Assembly (NCBI GenBank): GCA_009599575.1
Contig: VWND01000016.1
Location: 1-64,000, forward strand
Source of the DNA: Blumeriella jaapii
Lineage: Eukaryota; Ascomycota; Leotiomycetes; Helotiales; Drepanopezizaceae
Direction: 5' to 3'
DNA: 64,000 nt
The position numbers were made by a program, and so were the translations under genes. Numbering within the stretch: position 1 is the stretch's first letter; each line of letters starts with the position of its first letter. The notes below the pieces were generated by a model. That model had not been told where the DNA came from. It made no database searches and saw only the letters and a list, made by a program, of their open reading frames with translations. Of the stretch, positions 1-12,571 are shown one piece after another.

Positions 1-149
1 AAAAAAAATGGCAAAAAAATAAATCGTTATATTATTTTTTTCGTTCGAAAAAAACGCGTTTTCGAGCTTTTATTTATTAATACGTTATTATTCAAATAAT
101 CGTACGAATTCAAACCTTCGGAATACGCTTTTAGCCAGTTTATAAGTTT

Positions 150-2190
150 TGCAAAAAAACCGGAGAGTTTTTTATACGTTAAATAAAAGTCGCGCACTTT
201 TAAAAAAGCATATATAAAATTAGACGCGGGATATTACGTAAGATTTTTATTTAAGCTTATTTAAAAAGCTTTATATTAAAAAGTTTTTCGCTGTATTCGA
301 TAAGCGATTAATTTTTCGATTTTGTATTTAAGTTTATTAATTATATTAATAAGTTTAGGGGCTAAATTAATTTGATTTAAAGCGCGTCGTCGGCTGTTTT
401 ACGCAGTCGATTAGCATGGAAAATTAAATGTACGTTTATAATATTAGAAAAGTCTAGCTTAAAAGCGTTATCGAAAATTTTAATTATAATTTTAAAAAGG
501 CCGTTTATAAAATTGTCGAGCTTGCGAAAAAACCGGAAAATCGGAAATAAACGTATATCGAGCCAAACGTAATCGCTAACGTTAAAATCGATCGCGCGGC
601 GAAATTTATTCGTATTTTTTTTTATTTTATCGTAGATTTATTAAAAATGCGATTTAACGAGGTTTTAAACGTTGTAATAACGGCGAACGTACGTACGAGC
701 TTCGTTTGCGTTTAGCTTATATAAAAAATTGGAAAAAAAAAAAGTATTAAACTTCCAGTTTTAATTAATATAAAAAATATAATCGTATATAATTTCAAAA
801 AATAAAAAGCTATTTAAACTTTCGTAAAAAAAAATTATTTAAACGAAATTTATTATTAAAAGAAATTCGTTTTAATCGTTTTAATAAAAATTTACGAAAA
901 GTCGAAAACGTTTTTACAAATATTAGTTGTAAATTTCGGTCTGACCGTCGGTTTCGGAATAAGCGGCTGTCGAAAGCTTTAATTGCGTATCGAATATTTT
1001 ATTTAATTCAAATCAAAAAGTAAATTAATATTAAAAATCACGATCGTTAATAATACTTTTTAAAAAGCTAAAATATTTGTATACGTAAAATATATACAAT
1101 TTAACGAGGCTTCGAACGTCGATATTTTTATAACAGAAAATCGAAATAGTTTGTTTGAAAAAGCGATTTATTATTACGAATACGTTATCGTAATCGTGTT
1201 TGTTTTTGTTAAAATTGCAAAAGTTTATTATAACGTATTTTCAAAAATAATTAAAAACAAAAAAAAACTGAAAAAAGCCGGAGCGTTTATTTTTTAAAAT
1301 AAAATTTTTTCGATAAGCGTAATAATTGCGATAGTATTATTTTACAAAAATTATTATACTTCGCTAATAATATTAATTCGAAAATAATTGCGTAGTTTTG
1401 CGAACGTTAAAATAAGCGGTAGAAATTTGGTCGTGCATTTTTCGTATAAAAACCAAACGAAAATAATCGACGTTTGAAATTATTAAGCGATCGTAATATA
1501 ATAGCAGATCGCGTTTAAATATATACGAAAACGTATTATTATTATTATTATTTTTTTTCGTAGCGTTTCGTATAATTTTTTTTCGAAAAGCTATTAAGTT
1601 ATTAGCTATGCGATTAACATGGAAAATTTGATTAACGATACGAAATACAAAAAAAAAATTAATTATTTTAATAATAAAAACAGCTTTTTCGAAAGCCGTA
1701 GAAAATCGAAGTTTTTTAATTAAAAATCGGTAATCGATTTAATTTGCTCGAAAAAGGATTTGCAAGCGTTAAATACGTTTAAAAAAGTTTTGGCGGTCGA
1801 ATTCGTTCGTACGACGTATTAATACGTTAGCTAAAAATTTGTGTTTATTTGATTTATACGTAATAAAAAAATTGTAGTCGGCGAAAAGCTCGGTTTAGCG
1901 TATTTGTCGAGCGTTAAAAGTTTAAAAGTTATAAAATATTTTAAAATTTTATAATTAATAATAATTTTAATTTAATAAATTAAATTAATTAATTTAATAC
2001 GAAAATTGCTTAAAAATCTTACGATTACGAATATTTTTTTATCGTATACGACGTAATTTAGCTTTGCGAAAGTTATAATTTTGCTAAAATAAACGACTGG
2101 AAGCTAATCGTCGCTATAAAATTGCGAAAATATAAAAGCTATTACGCCGTCGAAAACGTTAGTTTTTAATATATAAAAAAGGTTTTGCCT
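150..2190 (-). pseudogene. Gypsy-A1 pol 3' half: RNase H, integrase, chromodomain
   Basis: On the minus strand, RNase H lies at about 1980-2190, the zinc-binding and catalytic integrase regions follow at about 900-1700, and a chromodomain-like end is at about 150-331. The assignment rests on colinear similarity to the better preserved plus-strand copy at 33365-35490, where the integrase triad can be read. A chromodomain in this family is thought to guide insertion to modified histones. The copy is dead: stops occur throughout, and most non-CpG cytosines are gone. Confidence 0.8.
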
Positions 2191-2449
2191 ATAATATTAT
2201 AAAACTAGTATAATAATAAAAGCTAGTATAAAAAGGTCGAAATTCTTTTGATATTTAAAAGTGAAATTATAAAAAACGTTAACTTTGGTTAAATAAATTA
2301 AAAGTTTTGCAATTATATCGTAATTTCGAATAAAACGTCGGTAAAAATTACAAAAACCAAAAAAGCTTTGTATATTTTTTATAATAATAAAAGGCTTTTA
2401 GTAAGCGATTACGAAGATTTTTTTTGGGTTTATTTTTAAACTTTTAATA

Positions 2450-3250
2450 AAAATAATAAAGTTTAAATAACGGATCCGAATAATATTAAATTTAGATTTT
2501 CGAATATCGGCTTGTAATTCAGCGTCAGCGAGTTTTTAAAGCATTTTGCAAACGTATATAATATATTTTAAAAAGTCGGACGAATAAATAAAAATATTAT
2601 TTAAATATGCAATATAAAAATCGTTTAAATAATCGAAAAAAACGTCGTTTATATAACGTTAATAAATTGCGAGTTTATTAATAAAATTAAAAGATAGCAT
2701 TTTGCATTTTTAAGCGTCGTAACGCGTACGAAACGTCGTTAGTTTTTTATTAACGAAATTTATTCGAATTTTATAAAAAATTTAACGAATATCGAATTTT
2801 GTAAAAATTCGCGCTTTCGAAAAACAAATAAAAGTTTTATCGATAAAAAAAAAAATAGCGATTTTTACAAATAACGTTATTAAAAATTCGATAATCGATA
2901 CAAAAACGTAATAAACCGTCGGATTTTTAGCGAAAAGTATTAAAACAGCGAAAAAAGCGATAGAAAATTCGATAAAGCTTTTATTAAAATTATTTTATAA
3001 ATAAATTTTAATAATTTCGAGTTTTAAAATCGATATTTTATATAAAAAAATATATTTCAGCTTTTTTTTATTTATAATAAGCTCGATTTTATAATCGTAA
3101 AGCCGGTAAAAAACTAGCTCGTTATTAGCGGCCTTAAAAAACACGTGTTCGAAGTTTTTGTATTTCGGAGGAAAAAATTCGAAAAAAAGTTTATTCGAAA
3201 TTAGCTTTATTAAATTAATTAAAAAGGTCGAAATCGATATTTCGTTCGTT
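2450..3250 (-). pseudogene. Gypsy-A1 reverse transcriptase remnant
   Basis: The minus-strand translation has the Ty3/Gypsy RT fingers-palm order. The catalytic box reads AYLNNIF (2590-2610) and is followed by a stretch ending LQADIRKSKFNI. Both catalytic aspartates of the YxDD box are Asn, which is what G-to-A change of GAC/GAT gives. Upstream, the linker from protease to RT (EFFPPKYKNFEH) is at about 3150-3190. Several stops and frame changes are present. The RT would have copied element RNA in virus-like particles; this copy cannot. Confidence 0.85.
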
Positions 3251-3983
3251 TTGAAACGTTCGAAAAAATTATAAAATTAGATTTTAAAAAAAGTATTATA
3301 CGTAAAATCGTTTAGTATTTTATCGATTTCGTACAAAAAAATTAAAAATATTTCAATTGCTTTTTTTTTAAAAATTAATTTAAAATCGTATATAATAATT
3401 TGATAAACGGAAATTAAATAAGCAGTAGATTAAAAAATTCGTTTTCGAACTAATCGTTTGAAAAATTTAAAAAATAGCTTATTTAAATTATCGATTATAT
3501 TAAATTAAAAGGCTATCGCGGCGAAAGCTTTTTTTTCGGTTTTTAATATAATTGTTTTTCGTAAAACGAAAAAGCTGTTTTAACGAAAAAAAAAAAAAAA
3601 AAAAAAAATAATAAAAAAAAAATCGGCAGCTTAGAAAAATAATGGTATGATTTTTTGTATTATTTTATTAGCGTCGTTATCGAAATTAATACCGCGAATA
3701 AAATTCGATTTTTTCGCGCTTCGTATAGCGTCGTAAGCCTGCCATAATTAGTCAAGGTTTTTATTACGTTTTATAGCGTTATTTTAATAGCGAAATTAAA
3801 TTTTTCGGAAATATAAATAAAAGATTTTAATATAACGAGCGTAAAAGGCTGTAAAAAAATAAAATTTCGGCTAATAAAATTTGCGTTTATTATAATTTAA
3901 TAAAATTTAATATTCGGCTAACCAAGTTTTTTTTAAAATTATATTATAATTTTCGAAATTAATAATTAAAAAAAAATAAACGA

Positions 3984-4265
3984 TTATATTCGATTATTAA
4001 TAATAAAATTAAAAAGCGTAAAATATATAATTAAATATTTACAAGCTTTATTATACTTTTTTATAAAAAAAAAAGCCGGAAAAAATTGAATTAAAAGTTT
4101 AAAAAAAAAAAAAAATTTAATTAGCGCCGAATCGATTAACGCATAACCGTTCGTTTTAAAATCGGCGAGCGCTTTTATTTTATACGAAAAGTTATTTTTA
4201 ATAAATATAACGGGAATTGTTAATAAATCGCTATTAAAAAACTTTCGAACGTTAAAATAACGCAT
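3984..4265 (-). pseudogene. Gypsy-A1 aspartic protease remnant
   Basis: A 93-codon open stretch on the minus strand contains ALADFKTNGYALID, which fits the retropepsin active-site region (normally D-S/T-G followed by FID) with the small residue after Asp replaced by Phe. A TCN-to-TTN change explains that. It lies between gag-like sequence and RT, as expected in a gag-pro-pol chromovirus. The stretch survives by chance rather than as a gene; the frame upstream and downstream is broken. Confidence 0.7.
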
Positions 4266-4299
4266 ATCGCGTAATACGCTTAAAAAAAAGGTTTTGCTT

Positions 4300-5636
4300 A
4301 AGTTTGAGCGTTTTTTCGATTAGCGGAAAAGCTTTCGATTTTTTTATATACGTTTTAAAAATCGTTTAAAAAAAGGTTTTCGTTTTTATTATTATTATTA
4401 AAAAGCGAATTTTCGGCCGGTTCGATTTCGTTTATATTTATTAGCTTAAAAAAGCTTTTGAATAAAACCGAAAATCGGCTCGTAAAAAATCGTATAAATT
4501 AGCTTCGAACTTTTTAATATAAAATAAAAAACGAGCGTTATCGTTGGTCCGATCGAAAGAAAAAAACGCTAAAAAAAAGCGTTTTGGCGTAAAAAAAAAA
4601 AAAAAAAAAACAGCAAAAAGCTAAAAAGAAATTTATAAAACATTTAAACGACTTTCGTATATGCGATTTAATTCGTAATACGTTTTGGTTAAAAATTTAT
4701 TATTTTAATAAATAATAAATTTAATTAAAAAGCGATTTACGTATAAAATTCGTTTAGCTAATTAATTTTGTTTTTTTTTGTCGAACGGCGGTAAATTAAT
4801 TTTTAAAAATCGTTATACGCGTTTATTTTAAATATAACTTTTTTTATAAACGCTTTAATATTTTATCGCGGAAAGCGTTTCGAAGCTGTTTATTAATTCG
4901 TATTTAAACGTTCGTTGCGAAAATAAAAAATCGCAAATAAAAGCGCTAAAAATCGTCGTATGTATTTATTATAAGCATTTTAAATTCGTTTTCGATTTTT
5001 TAAACGTTTAAAAAATCGATTAAAAAATCGGCGATTTTTTTTATTAATTTTTCGAAAAATATAAAATCGGAACGATTTAAAATACGCGAAGTAAAAAACT
5101 TTTTTATTACGCTTTCGATTTGATCGAATATATAATTTTTGCGAAATCGATCGCTAGCGAAATAATCGTAGTAAAATTCGAAATTATCGAAAATTCTAGT
5201 TTTTTAATAGCGTATTTTATAATTTTTATTATTATTTAATTTAAATTTAAAATTCGAAATGCGTTTTATACGAGCTAATCCAAAATTAGCAAATAAATAA
5301 AAATTATAACGTTTAAAAAGCGCGCTAAAATTTTGGCCGTTATAAAAAAAATTTAAAAAAAGTTCGCGAAAAGCGTAAAAATTAATTTGCAGCGTTTATT
5401 AATTAAAATAAAACGTTAAAAAAAAAAAAAAAACAGCAGATTCGCGATTAGCAAAAAAATACGTTCGATAAATTTTATTAAACGCTTTAATTAAAAAAAT
5501 TTGTCGCAATCGTATAATTTCCAAAAATTATTATTTACGCTTTTGCGCTTTTTTTAATTAATTTTGCAAAAATTTTAATTAAACGCTTTTAGCGCTAAGC
5601 TGTAAAAAAAAAATGGCAAACGAAATAATTAACGCT

Positions 5637-5667
<31 letters not shown>

Positions 5668-5900
5668 GAAAGAAAATTGTTTTTTTAAAAAAAAAAAACT
5701 TTTAAAAAAAGCTGTTTTTTCGCTGATTAAAAAAAAGGAAATTAAAATATAATAGCAAAAGCTGAAAAGCTTTGCTAAAAAAAAAATCGTTAAACAAAAG
5801 CTATTTTTCGCGAAATACGAAAATAAGCTTTTTTACGACCGGTCGATTATTTTAATATAATTCGTAAAAAATTCGAAAAAAAAAATAATTTACGCCGTCG
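4300..5900 (-). pseudogene. Gypsy-A1 gag region remnant
   Basis: This interval sits between the protease and the 5' LTR on the minus strand, where gag is expected. A weak capsid-like stretch (AKIIYSIKSKA, about 5110-5140) is the only protein-level hint. The rest is AT-rich and frame-broken, with long A and T runs at 3580-3610, 4590-4610 and 5640-5667. The call is mostly positional. Confidence 0.5.
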
Positions 5901-5927
5901 TTAGCGTAAAAAAAAAGTTGTTAATAA

Positions 5928-6196
5928 TATAACGATTTAATTAATCGAAAAGCTAAAAAATTAATTAATTAATCGCCGTGTTTATATAATATGAAAAACG
6001 AGCTTTTGGTTTTATAACAAAAATATTTATTTAAAATTAATAATTGCAAAAAACAGAAATTGCTAAGAAAAAAAAGTTTTATATATATAAATAATTTTTA
6101 TAATTAATAAAAAAACTTATTAAAAAACCAAAAAGCTTGCAGTTACACGTAATTACTAAAATAATAAAAAAAATAGCAAAAAAGTAAATCGTTATA
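5928..6196 (-). repeat. Gypsy-A1 5' LTR (269 bp)
   Basis: Reverse-complement match along its length to the LTR at 35524-35788, with RIP-type changes. It includes a shared GCTTGCAG block, a TATATATATAAA box (about 6080-6092) and termini that were TGTGACGA/TCGTCACA before mutation. At 6197 the sequence changes at once to the integrase frame of Gypsy-E, which fixes the boundary. Confidence 0.9.
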
Positions 6197-7130
6197 TATA
6201 TATATTTTGTATTCGCTATCGACGATTTATTTAAATAATTTGAAAAGCGATTTTTCCGAAACGCTATTTCCGAAATTATAACGATTTTTTTTAAAAAAAA
6301 CGTTATATATCGATACGATTTGTTTAGAAAATTAAACGTCGATAATAAATCCGAAAATAAAAGCGTTGTCGAAACTTTTATAAAAAAATACGGCATTTAA
6401 CGCATTTAAATTTTAATTTATAATTCGAAAAATAACGGATTCGTAAAACGAAATTATAAAAATATTTTTAACGGCTTTTTAAAAGCTATTCGAAAAGGCT
6501 ATAAGCGTTAATCGCGGAAATTTTCGAAAATACTTTTTGTTATACGTATATGCATATACGCTTTTATTAAAATAATTTTATTTTTTATTTAATACGGTAA
6601 AAACGTTCGATTATTTTTAAAAACAAAATGATTTATATAAAAGTTTTATAACGTAATTAAAATAAAAACGAAAACAAACCTATTAATAATAAAATTTAAG
6701 CAATTAAATTACCGCGATATAAATATAAAAAAAATAATTTTAAAAAAAAAAAGTATAAAAAAACAATTAAGAAAATCTGAAATAAAACCAAAGTTTTAAA
6801 AAAAACGCTAATTAAAAAAAAAAATTTAATTTTAATTTACGACGTTTAGCGCGCTATTAACAAATCAGCCGATATTAAGCTTAATTATAAATGGCTCGGA
6901 TTTTACGAAATATACGAAATCGAATTAAATAAAAGTTATTATAAGCTTACGAAATTCGATAAAACAAAATTAAAAAAAACGTTCGCCGTTAATCGATTAA
7001 AACGATTTTATAAAAAAAATTAGCAAATTTATTTTTTAAATTTTAATTTAAATAGCGACTTCGATTTCAGCGAATTCGACGACGATTTCGATTAAAGCGA
7101 TTATACTTTTGAAAAAAAAAAACTTTTTGA
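6197..7130 (+). pseudogene. Gypsy-E integrase remnant, 5'-truncated by Gypsy-A1
   Basis: A plus-strand frame from the junction reads FAIDDLFK (6209-6232) and then NVDNKSENKSVVE (6335-6373). This is the D...D..EN pattern of a distinct fungal Ty3/Gypsy integrase lineage. It continues to a C-terminal domain (YKWLGFYEIYEIELNKSYY, then TFAVNRLKRFYKK) that ends with a stop near 7021. An acidic tail (FDFSEFDDDFD) follows. Only a few stops interrupt it. The 5' part of the element must lie on the far side of Gypsy-A1, outside the window. Confidence 0.8.
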
Positions 7131-7868
7131 AAAAGTTTAAAAATAACCGATCGATAATTCCGTTATTAAAAGCATAATTTAAATCGTAATTTCATTTATA
7201 ACCGAAAAAAAAAAAAATATATATAAAATTGTTTACTAACGGTTTTATTATTTTTATTATTTATTATTTTTTTTATATTATATATTATTTTATTATTTTT
7301 GTTTTGTTTTACTTATATATAACCTAATCGTTTTGTTTTATTATATTATTTATTTTTAAATTTTTTTTTTATATTATTTAAAACATTTATTATATTTTTT
7401 TTTATTTAATTGTATTTTTGTTTATTAAAACAAAAGCTTTATATATATTTAAGCCGCATATTTAATATATTTATATTATTCGTATATTTTGCGAAAATTA
7501 TTTTTTATATATTTTATTATTTGCTATTTTTTGTATTATTTACTTTTTTCGTTATTTTAAACGGATGCCTGCTTAAATTATTATAATTTATTAAAAAAAT
7601 AATATGCGGATTTCCGTGATTTTTAAATACAAATATTTTACAATTTCCGTACTTTTTTTAAATTATTTTTTAACAAATATAACATATTTTTTTAATTAAC
7701 AAACTTATCGATATTATATCGTTTTTTAAGCAAAGCGTTATTAAATTTAGCAAATTTATTTTTAATTTATTTTAAAACGGAATTATTATACGTAATTTTT
7801 CCGAATTTAAATAAACGTATAATACCGCTATTTTAAATTAATAAACTGCTTTTATAAAAAAATTTATA
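7131..7868 (+). other. AT-rich tract; possible Gypsy-E 3' LTR
   Basis: No coding remnant is visible. A polypurine run at about 7198-7215 (GAAAAAAAAAAAAA) lies where a polypurine tract would precede a 3' LTR. TATATATATTTAAG at about 7441-7454 could be an LTR TATA box. No second LTR copy exists in the window to align, so the boundaries (roughly 7216-7690) are a guess. The alternative is plain RIP-degraded spacer. Confidence 0.3.
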
Positions 7869-8078
7869 AAACAATTCGATATAATAATTAAAAACGTTAA
7901 CGAATTTTTATTCGATTATAAAAATTTCGTTAAAATTAAATTCGTTCGCAAAAGCTTTAATTACGATAAATTTTTATTAAATTACGATAACGTTTTAAAA
8001 GCTTTCGCCGAAGCAAAAAAAGCTCGAAATAATAAAAAGAAAATAACAAACCGAATTTTGCGTTTTTTGCTAAATTAA
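7869..8078 (+). pseudogene. Unassigned open-frame remnant, lysine-rich
   Basis: About 70 codons without a stop on the plus strand, including NVNEFLFDYKNF and LKAFAEAKKARNNKKK, ending at TAA 8076-8078. The amphipathic, charged composition is not what random RIP-AT sequence gives. No start codon is seen; ATG may have become ATA. I do not recognise it. It is followed by two more plus-strand open stretches and may be the 5' part of the same lost gene or element. Confidence 0.4.
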
Positions 8079-8430
8079 CGAAAAAAAAATATTTAAAAAT
8101 ACGTTTTTAATAAAATCACCGGTATTATTTTATTTCGGCATTTTATTCGCTTTTTCGAAATTATTATTTTTACGAAAAAAAAAGTTTAAATATTAAACGC
8201 TTATATTTTTAAAACGTAAATTTTAAAAATTAATAATTTAAAAGCCCGCAGATTTATAAGCTTTTTTATAACTGTTTGCAAATTAATCGACGACGTTATA
8301 TAATCGTTAAAAAAAATTTTAATCGATTGCGAAATTTTAAATTTGATTTTTTTTAAAATAAAAAACTAAACGTTATTAAATGCGGCATTTTTATATCGAA
8401 AAAAAAAACGATGCTATTTCGATATTTTAA

Positions 8431-8871
8431 ATTTACGATAACGAAAAAAACAAAAAAGCTAATATTATTTTCGTTTAATTCGAAAAAATATACGCGATAG
8501 CAATTAATATATTTAAAACAGCTAAAATAATTCGGCGATTTTTATTTTTAATTATCGAAAACGAATTCGAAAACGAAATTAAAAACGTAATAATAAATAA
8601 TCGTTTATTCGAATATAAAAAACTTATTATATTTATAAAAACGGCTTCGAAAAAAATAAAAACAAAAAACGTAAAAAAACGCGCCGATATTTCCGAAACT
8701 TTTTTTATTCGGAAAAAAAAACTATTCGCGTCGTTAACAAAAAAAGCACCGCGAATAAAAACAGCCGGAAATCGACGCCGAATTATAATTTTCAAATTAA
8801 TTAATAAAAAACGCGACGATTTTATAAAATTAAATTTAAAAAACTTCGGTATTTCGAAAAAAAAAACTTAA
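8431..8871 (+). pseudogene. Unassigned open-frame remnant, basic
   Basis: 147 codons in one plus-strand frame with a single internal TAA (8476). It contains IENEFENEIKNVIINNRLFEYKK and a basic region, KKAPRIKTAGNRRR. A minus-strand open stretch over the same interval (8475-8795) is hydrophobic and looks like its shadow. No domain is recognised and no ATG starts it. It could be a gag-like or accessory protein of an element, or a host gene caught by RIP. Confidence 0.4.
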
Positions 8872-10004
8872 ACGATTTTAAATTTGAATTTTCGAAATTA
8901 AATACGCAAATATTAAAAACGTTTGCTACGTTTAAAAACGTCGTATTATTATCGTTAATATTTTAAATTTTAATAAAAATATTTAAAATCTCGATTATTA
9001 TACGATTCGACCGAAAAAACTTAAAAAAAAATATCGAAATTATCGCGAAAAAAATTATACAAAAAATATAAAATTAAATTATTTTATTTAAAACTTTCGT
9101 TTTCGACAACGAAACGATTTTTAAAAAATTTATTTCGATACTTTTATATAAAAAACCGAATAAATCCGTTAGCTTTTTTTTTTTTTTTTTAAACGAAAAT
9201 TAAATTAAGTTTTTTTTTGGAAAATTGCAAATATAATACGTTAAAATAAATAAAAAAAATTTTTAAAAACGGTAATTCGTTTTTATTCGAGTTTTTTTTT
9301 TATTAAAAAATTTCGGTTTTTTAATTTCGTGTTTACGAATAATATTAACGTTAAAAAAAAACGGCAAGTTTTGTTATTTTTATATACGCTGTTACGCGGC
9401 GTATTACGATTTAATTACAAAAAAAATCGACGTTATCGATTTCGCTAATCGATTCGCTGTTATTAAAAATTCGGATTACGACGTATTCGAAATTAATTTT
9501 AATAATTAATTTATATTTCGACGAAAATTATAAAAATTATTAAAACGCTTATTAAAACTTATTTAGGCTACGCAAATTTTAAAACAAATTTTAAAGCTTT
9601 TAACGCGATTATAAAATTCGATTAAAATATAAAAAAATAAAAGCAACGAGTATTTTCGAAAGCCGACTTTTCTGATTTTTCGACCGAAAATATATTTTAA
9701 AATCTATTTAAACTAAACTGCGAATTCGTTAATTACGTAAAATTTTATAACGAAAAAAATAAATTATTGCTATATTTTTTAAAAAAAAAAAAATTATATA
9801 TAAATATTATTTTCGATTAATTAAAATTTAAAAAGCGCCTACAGTTTTTTTCGCTAATATATTATATAATTTTATTTAATAAATTTTTAAAATACACTCC
9901 GGTTTTTATTTCGCTGCTTTAATTATCCGAAATCTCGGAAATTGCTATTTCGTAGCATATTTTAACGTTTCGATCGCTTTAAGCTTCGCTAATTCCGATC
10001 GTAT
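8872..10004 (+). other. Broken plus-strand coding-like sequence, unassigned
   Basis: Short plus-strand open stretches are separated by stops and frame changes. Long A or T runs at 9177-9190, 9779-9792 and 10039-10052 are likely frame-slip points. The stretch lies between two plus-strand open remnants, which suggests one broken coding unit across 7869-10925. No motif is recognised. Confidence 0.3.
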
Positions 10005-10925
10005 TACAATTATAAAATTCGATATCGCCGATTTTTAAAAAAAAAAAAAATCGAAAACTTTACCGATGCTATTTTCGATTATTACGTTCTGCTTGCATTT
10101 ATATACAATTCGAAAATAATCGAAGCTTATTTGCAATTATATTACGACGCTAAGCTAATTAAAACTATTTAAAAAAGCTTAGCTTTTTCGTATTTCAGCG
10201 CGTTTAAAATAATAGCTTTAATTATTTTATCGGATTACGAAACCGAAAGCTACGAAATAAAAAATAAAAAATTTTTTATTAGCTTTTTAATTAAACAAAA
10301 AATTTTCGTCAAATTTAAAATTTAAAAAACCGACGGCGCAATACTAATTTATTCGAATAATTATACGACGCAAAAATACAAAAATTATTTCGAAAACGAC
10401 GCTTCGATAAACAATCTAATATTATTTGTTTTGCGACAAAAACAATTATAATATTTTCGGTGATTTCGATTGCAAACGATTATTTCCGAATTATTTCGTA
10501 AAATAATTTTTTTTATAAGCTTCGAAACTTTTTTAAAAGCATTCGTCGGTAAACAATCGTAGTCCGATTTATTAATTTTACGCGAAGCAAAAACGTTAAT
10601 CGATTTTAATTATAACGAATTAATCGATTATTTTTACGATTTTAATACAAAACTTTTTAACGTTTTTTGCAAAGCGTAAAACTACGTTTAAAAGCTAAAA
10701 TTTATTATTTACGGAAAAAAGTCGTAAAAAGCATTCGTCGCGGCGATATTTAATAATATTATCGACGAAAAAGCTATTAAAACGTTCGTAAATTTAAACG
10801 ATATTTCGATTAATATTTTATCGAATTATTTTTTAAAAAAGCAAAATAAACAAAATAATTTAAACGATAAACGAAACGCTATTTTTTCGCAAAAGCCAAT
10901 AGCAAAAAGGTTAAAAACGGATTAA
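10005..10925 (+). pseudogene. Unassigned 306-codon plus-strand ORF remnant
   Basis: One frame runs from 10005 to TAA at 10923-10925 with only eight internal stops. All eight are explicable as RIP hits (CAA/CAG to TAA/TAG, or TGA from TGG/CGA). It contains ILIYSNNYTTQKYKNYFEND, ETFLKAFVGK, SDLLILREAKTLIDFNYNEL and a basic C-terminus with QKPIAKRLKTD. I do not recognise the family. A large gag-like protein of a retroelement is possible, but no protease, RT or transposase signature adjoins it, so a relic host gene or unknown element gene is equally open. Confidence 0.45.
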
Positions 10926-11302
10926 AAAACCGAAAAAGTATAAAATTAAAAAGTTCGGTTTTTAATTAATTAATTTTTAAATTATATAAAATAAATTAAA
11001 TTATATTTATTAAAATTATATTTTTTTTTAATCGTAATTAAAAACGATTACGTATATTATTTAAAACAAAATATAAAACGGTAATATTTTGTATTAATAA
11101 AAATTAATAATTTTAGCTATAATCGAAGCATAAACTTTTTCGAAACCTTTTGCCACTAACTACTTTTAACAGATATAAAAGCAAAGCACTTTTTTAAATA
11201 ATATTATAAATACGCAATCCAATTTATATTTTTATTTATTTTTTTTTTTTTTTTTTCAGTTTTTTCTAAAAATTCTTTAAATTATTTTATTCACCGATAT
11301 AT
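10926..11302. other. AT-rich spacer
   Basis: No coding or terminal-repeat structure seen. A short, less mutated patch at about 11135-11200 keeps CA and CC dinucleotides (CCTTTTGCCACTAACT), and a T-run occurs at 11241-11257. Confidence 0.4.
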
Positions 11303-12460
11303 TTAAAAGCGCTTATAAATAAAATTACAACCGATTTAACACCGAATCAAATCCGAGTTAATACTAGATGTAAAATTAACTCCGAATATAATCAAAATTA
11401 ACACGCGATTAATAAAAAATTAATTTTAATATTATTAAAAATTAATAAATACGATAAATTGTATAAAAATTCAAAACTTCGAGAAAAATACAAATCTTAT
11501 ACGAATTTATTATTATATTTTATTAACGCTTTTATTAATATCACTTCGCTGCCACCATTTCGCTGCCATCATCTCGCTGCCACCATCACCACCATTACTA
11601 CTACTACTACCATTTCGCTGCCACCATCTCGTCGCCACCATCATTATCACCACCATCACCACCATTATTATCACCACTTCGCTGCCACCACCTCGCTGCC
11701 ATCACCACCACTACCACTATTATTATCATTATCTCGCTGCCACCATCTCGTCGCTATTATCACCACTACGACTATTATTACTACTATTACTATTATTATT
11801 ATTATTATCACCTCGTCGCTATTACTATTACTATTATTATTATTATTATTATTATTACTACTATTATTATTATTACTACCATTATTATTACTATTATTAT
11901 TATTTTGCTACCACCATTTCGCTGCCACCATTTCGCTGCCACCATTTCGCTGCCACCATTTCGCTGCCACCACCTCGCTGCCACCATCTCGTCGCCACCA
12001 TTACCACCATTATTACTACTATTACCACCACTATTATTACCATTATTATTATCACCACTACTACCACTATTTTCGCTGCCACCACCTCGCTGCCACCATT
12101 TTACTGCCACTATCTCGCTGCTATCACCTCGTTATTATCATCACCATTACCACTATTATTATTACCACTATTACTACCATTACCATTATTATTACCATTA
12201 TTATTATCATCTCGCTGCCACCATTTCGCTGCCACCACCTCGCTGCCACCACCTCGCTGCTATCACCTCGTCGCCATTACTACTATTATTATTACCACCA
12301 CTACTATTACTATTACTACTACCATTATTACCACCACTACCATTATTACCACCACTACCATTATTACCACTATTATTATCACTACTATTATTACTATTAC
12401 TACCATTATTATTATTATTATTATTTCGCTAATACTATTTTGCTAGAAAAATAACGAAAA

Positions 12461-12500
12461 GCCGAACAGCCGAATAGCCGAATAGCCGAACAGCCGAATA
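12461..12500 (+). repeat. F1 core: five 8-bp GCCGAAYA units
   Basis: Five tandem units of GCCGAACA/GCCGAATA, flanked by TTTTGCTAG at about 12439-12447 and CTAGCAAAA at about 12522-12530 (an inverted pair). The same core is at 43222-43261 and 58526-58565, always at the switch between the C-rich and G-rich arrays. Confidence 0.85.
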
Positions 12501-12532
12501 AGCTGAGTAATTATAATACTAGCAAAAAAATA

Positions 12533-12571
<39 letters not shown>

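Larger units (their letters stand above)
1..6196 (-). mobile_element. Gypsy-A copy 1: degenerate Ty3/Gypsy chromovirus, 5' LTR to chromodomain
   Basis: Read on the minus strand, the order is 5' LTR (5928-6196), gag, protease, reverse transcriptase, RNase H, integrase and chromodomain; the 3' end lies beyond position 1. From 1 to about 2190 it is the reverse complement of 33365-35490, and the LTR matches 35524-35788. Differences are almost all C/T or G/A. All frames are broken by TAA/TAG. It sits in the integrase of Gypsy-E, whose sequence resumes at 6197. The target duplication cannot be checked because the other end is outside the window. Confidence 0.9.

Noticed and set aside
3984..4265. 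Short ORF as a stand-alone host gene
   Set aside because: It reads as the protease of Gypsy-A1 and lies in the right order between gag and RT.
6079..6396. 105-codon minus-strand ORF
   Set aside because: It straddles the Gypsy-A1 LTR and the antisense of the Gypsy-E integrase, so it cannot predate the insertion and has no motif.
11459..12454. 331-codon plus-strand open frame in F1
   Set aside because: It is a reading of CCA/TCG/CTG arrays (His, Tyr, Leu runs); the overlapping frame 11905-12432 is open too. Low complexity without a conserved domain.
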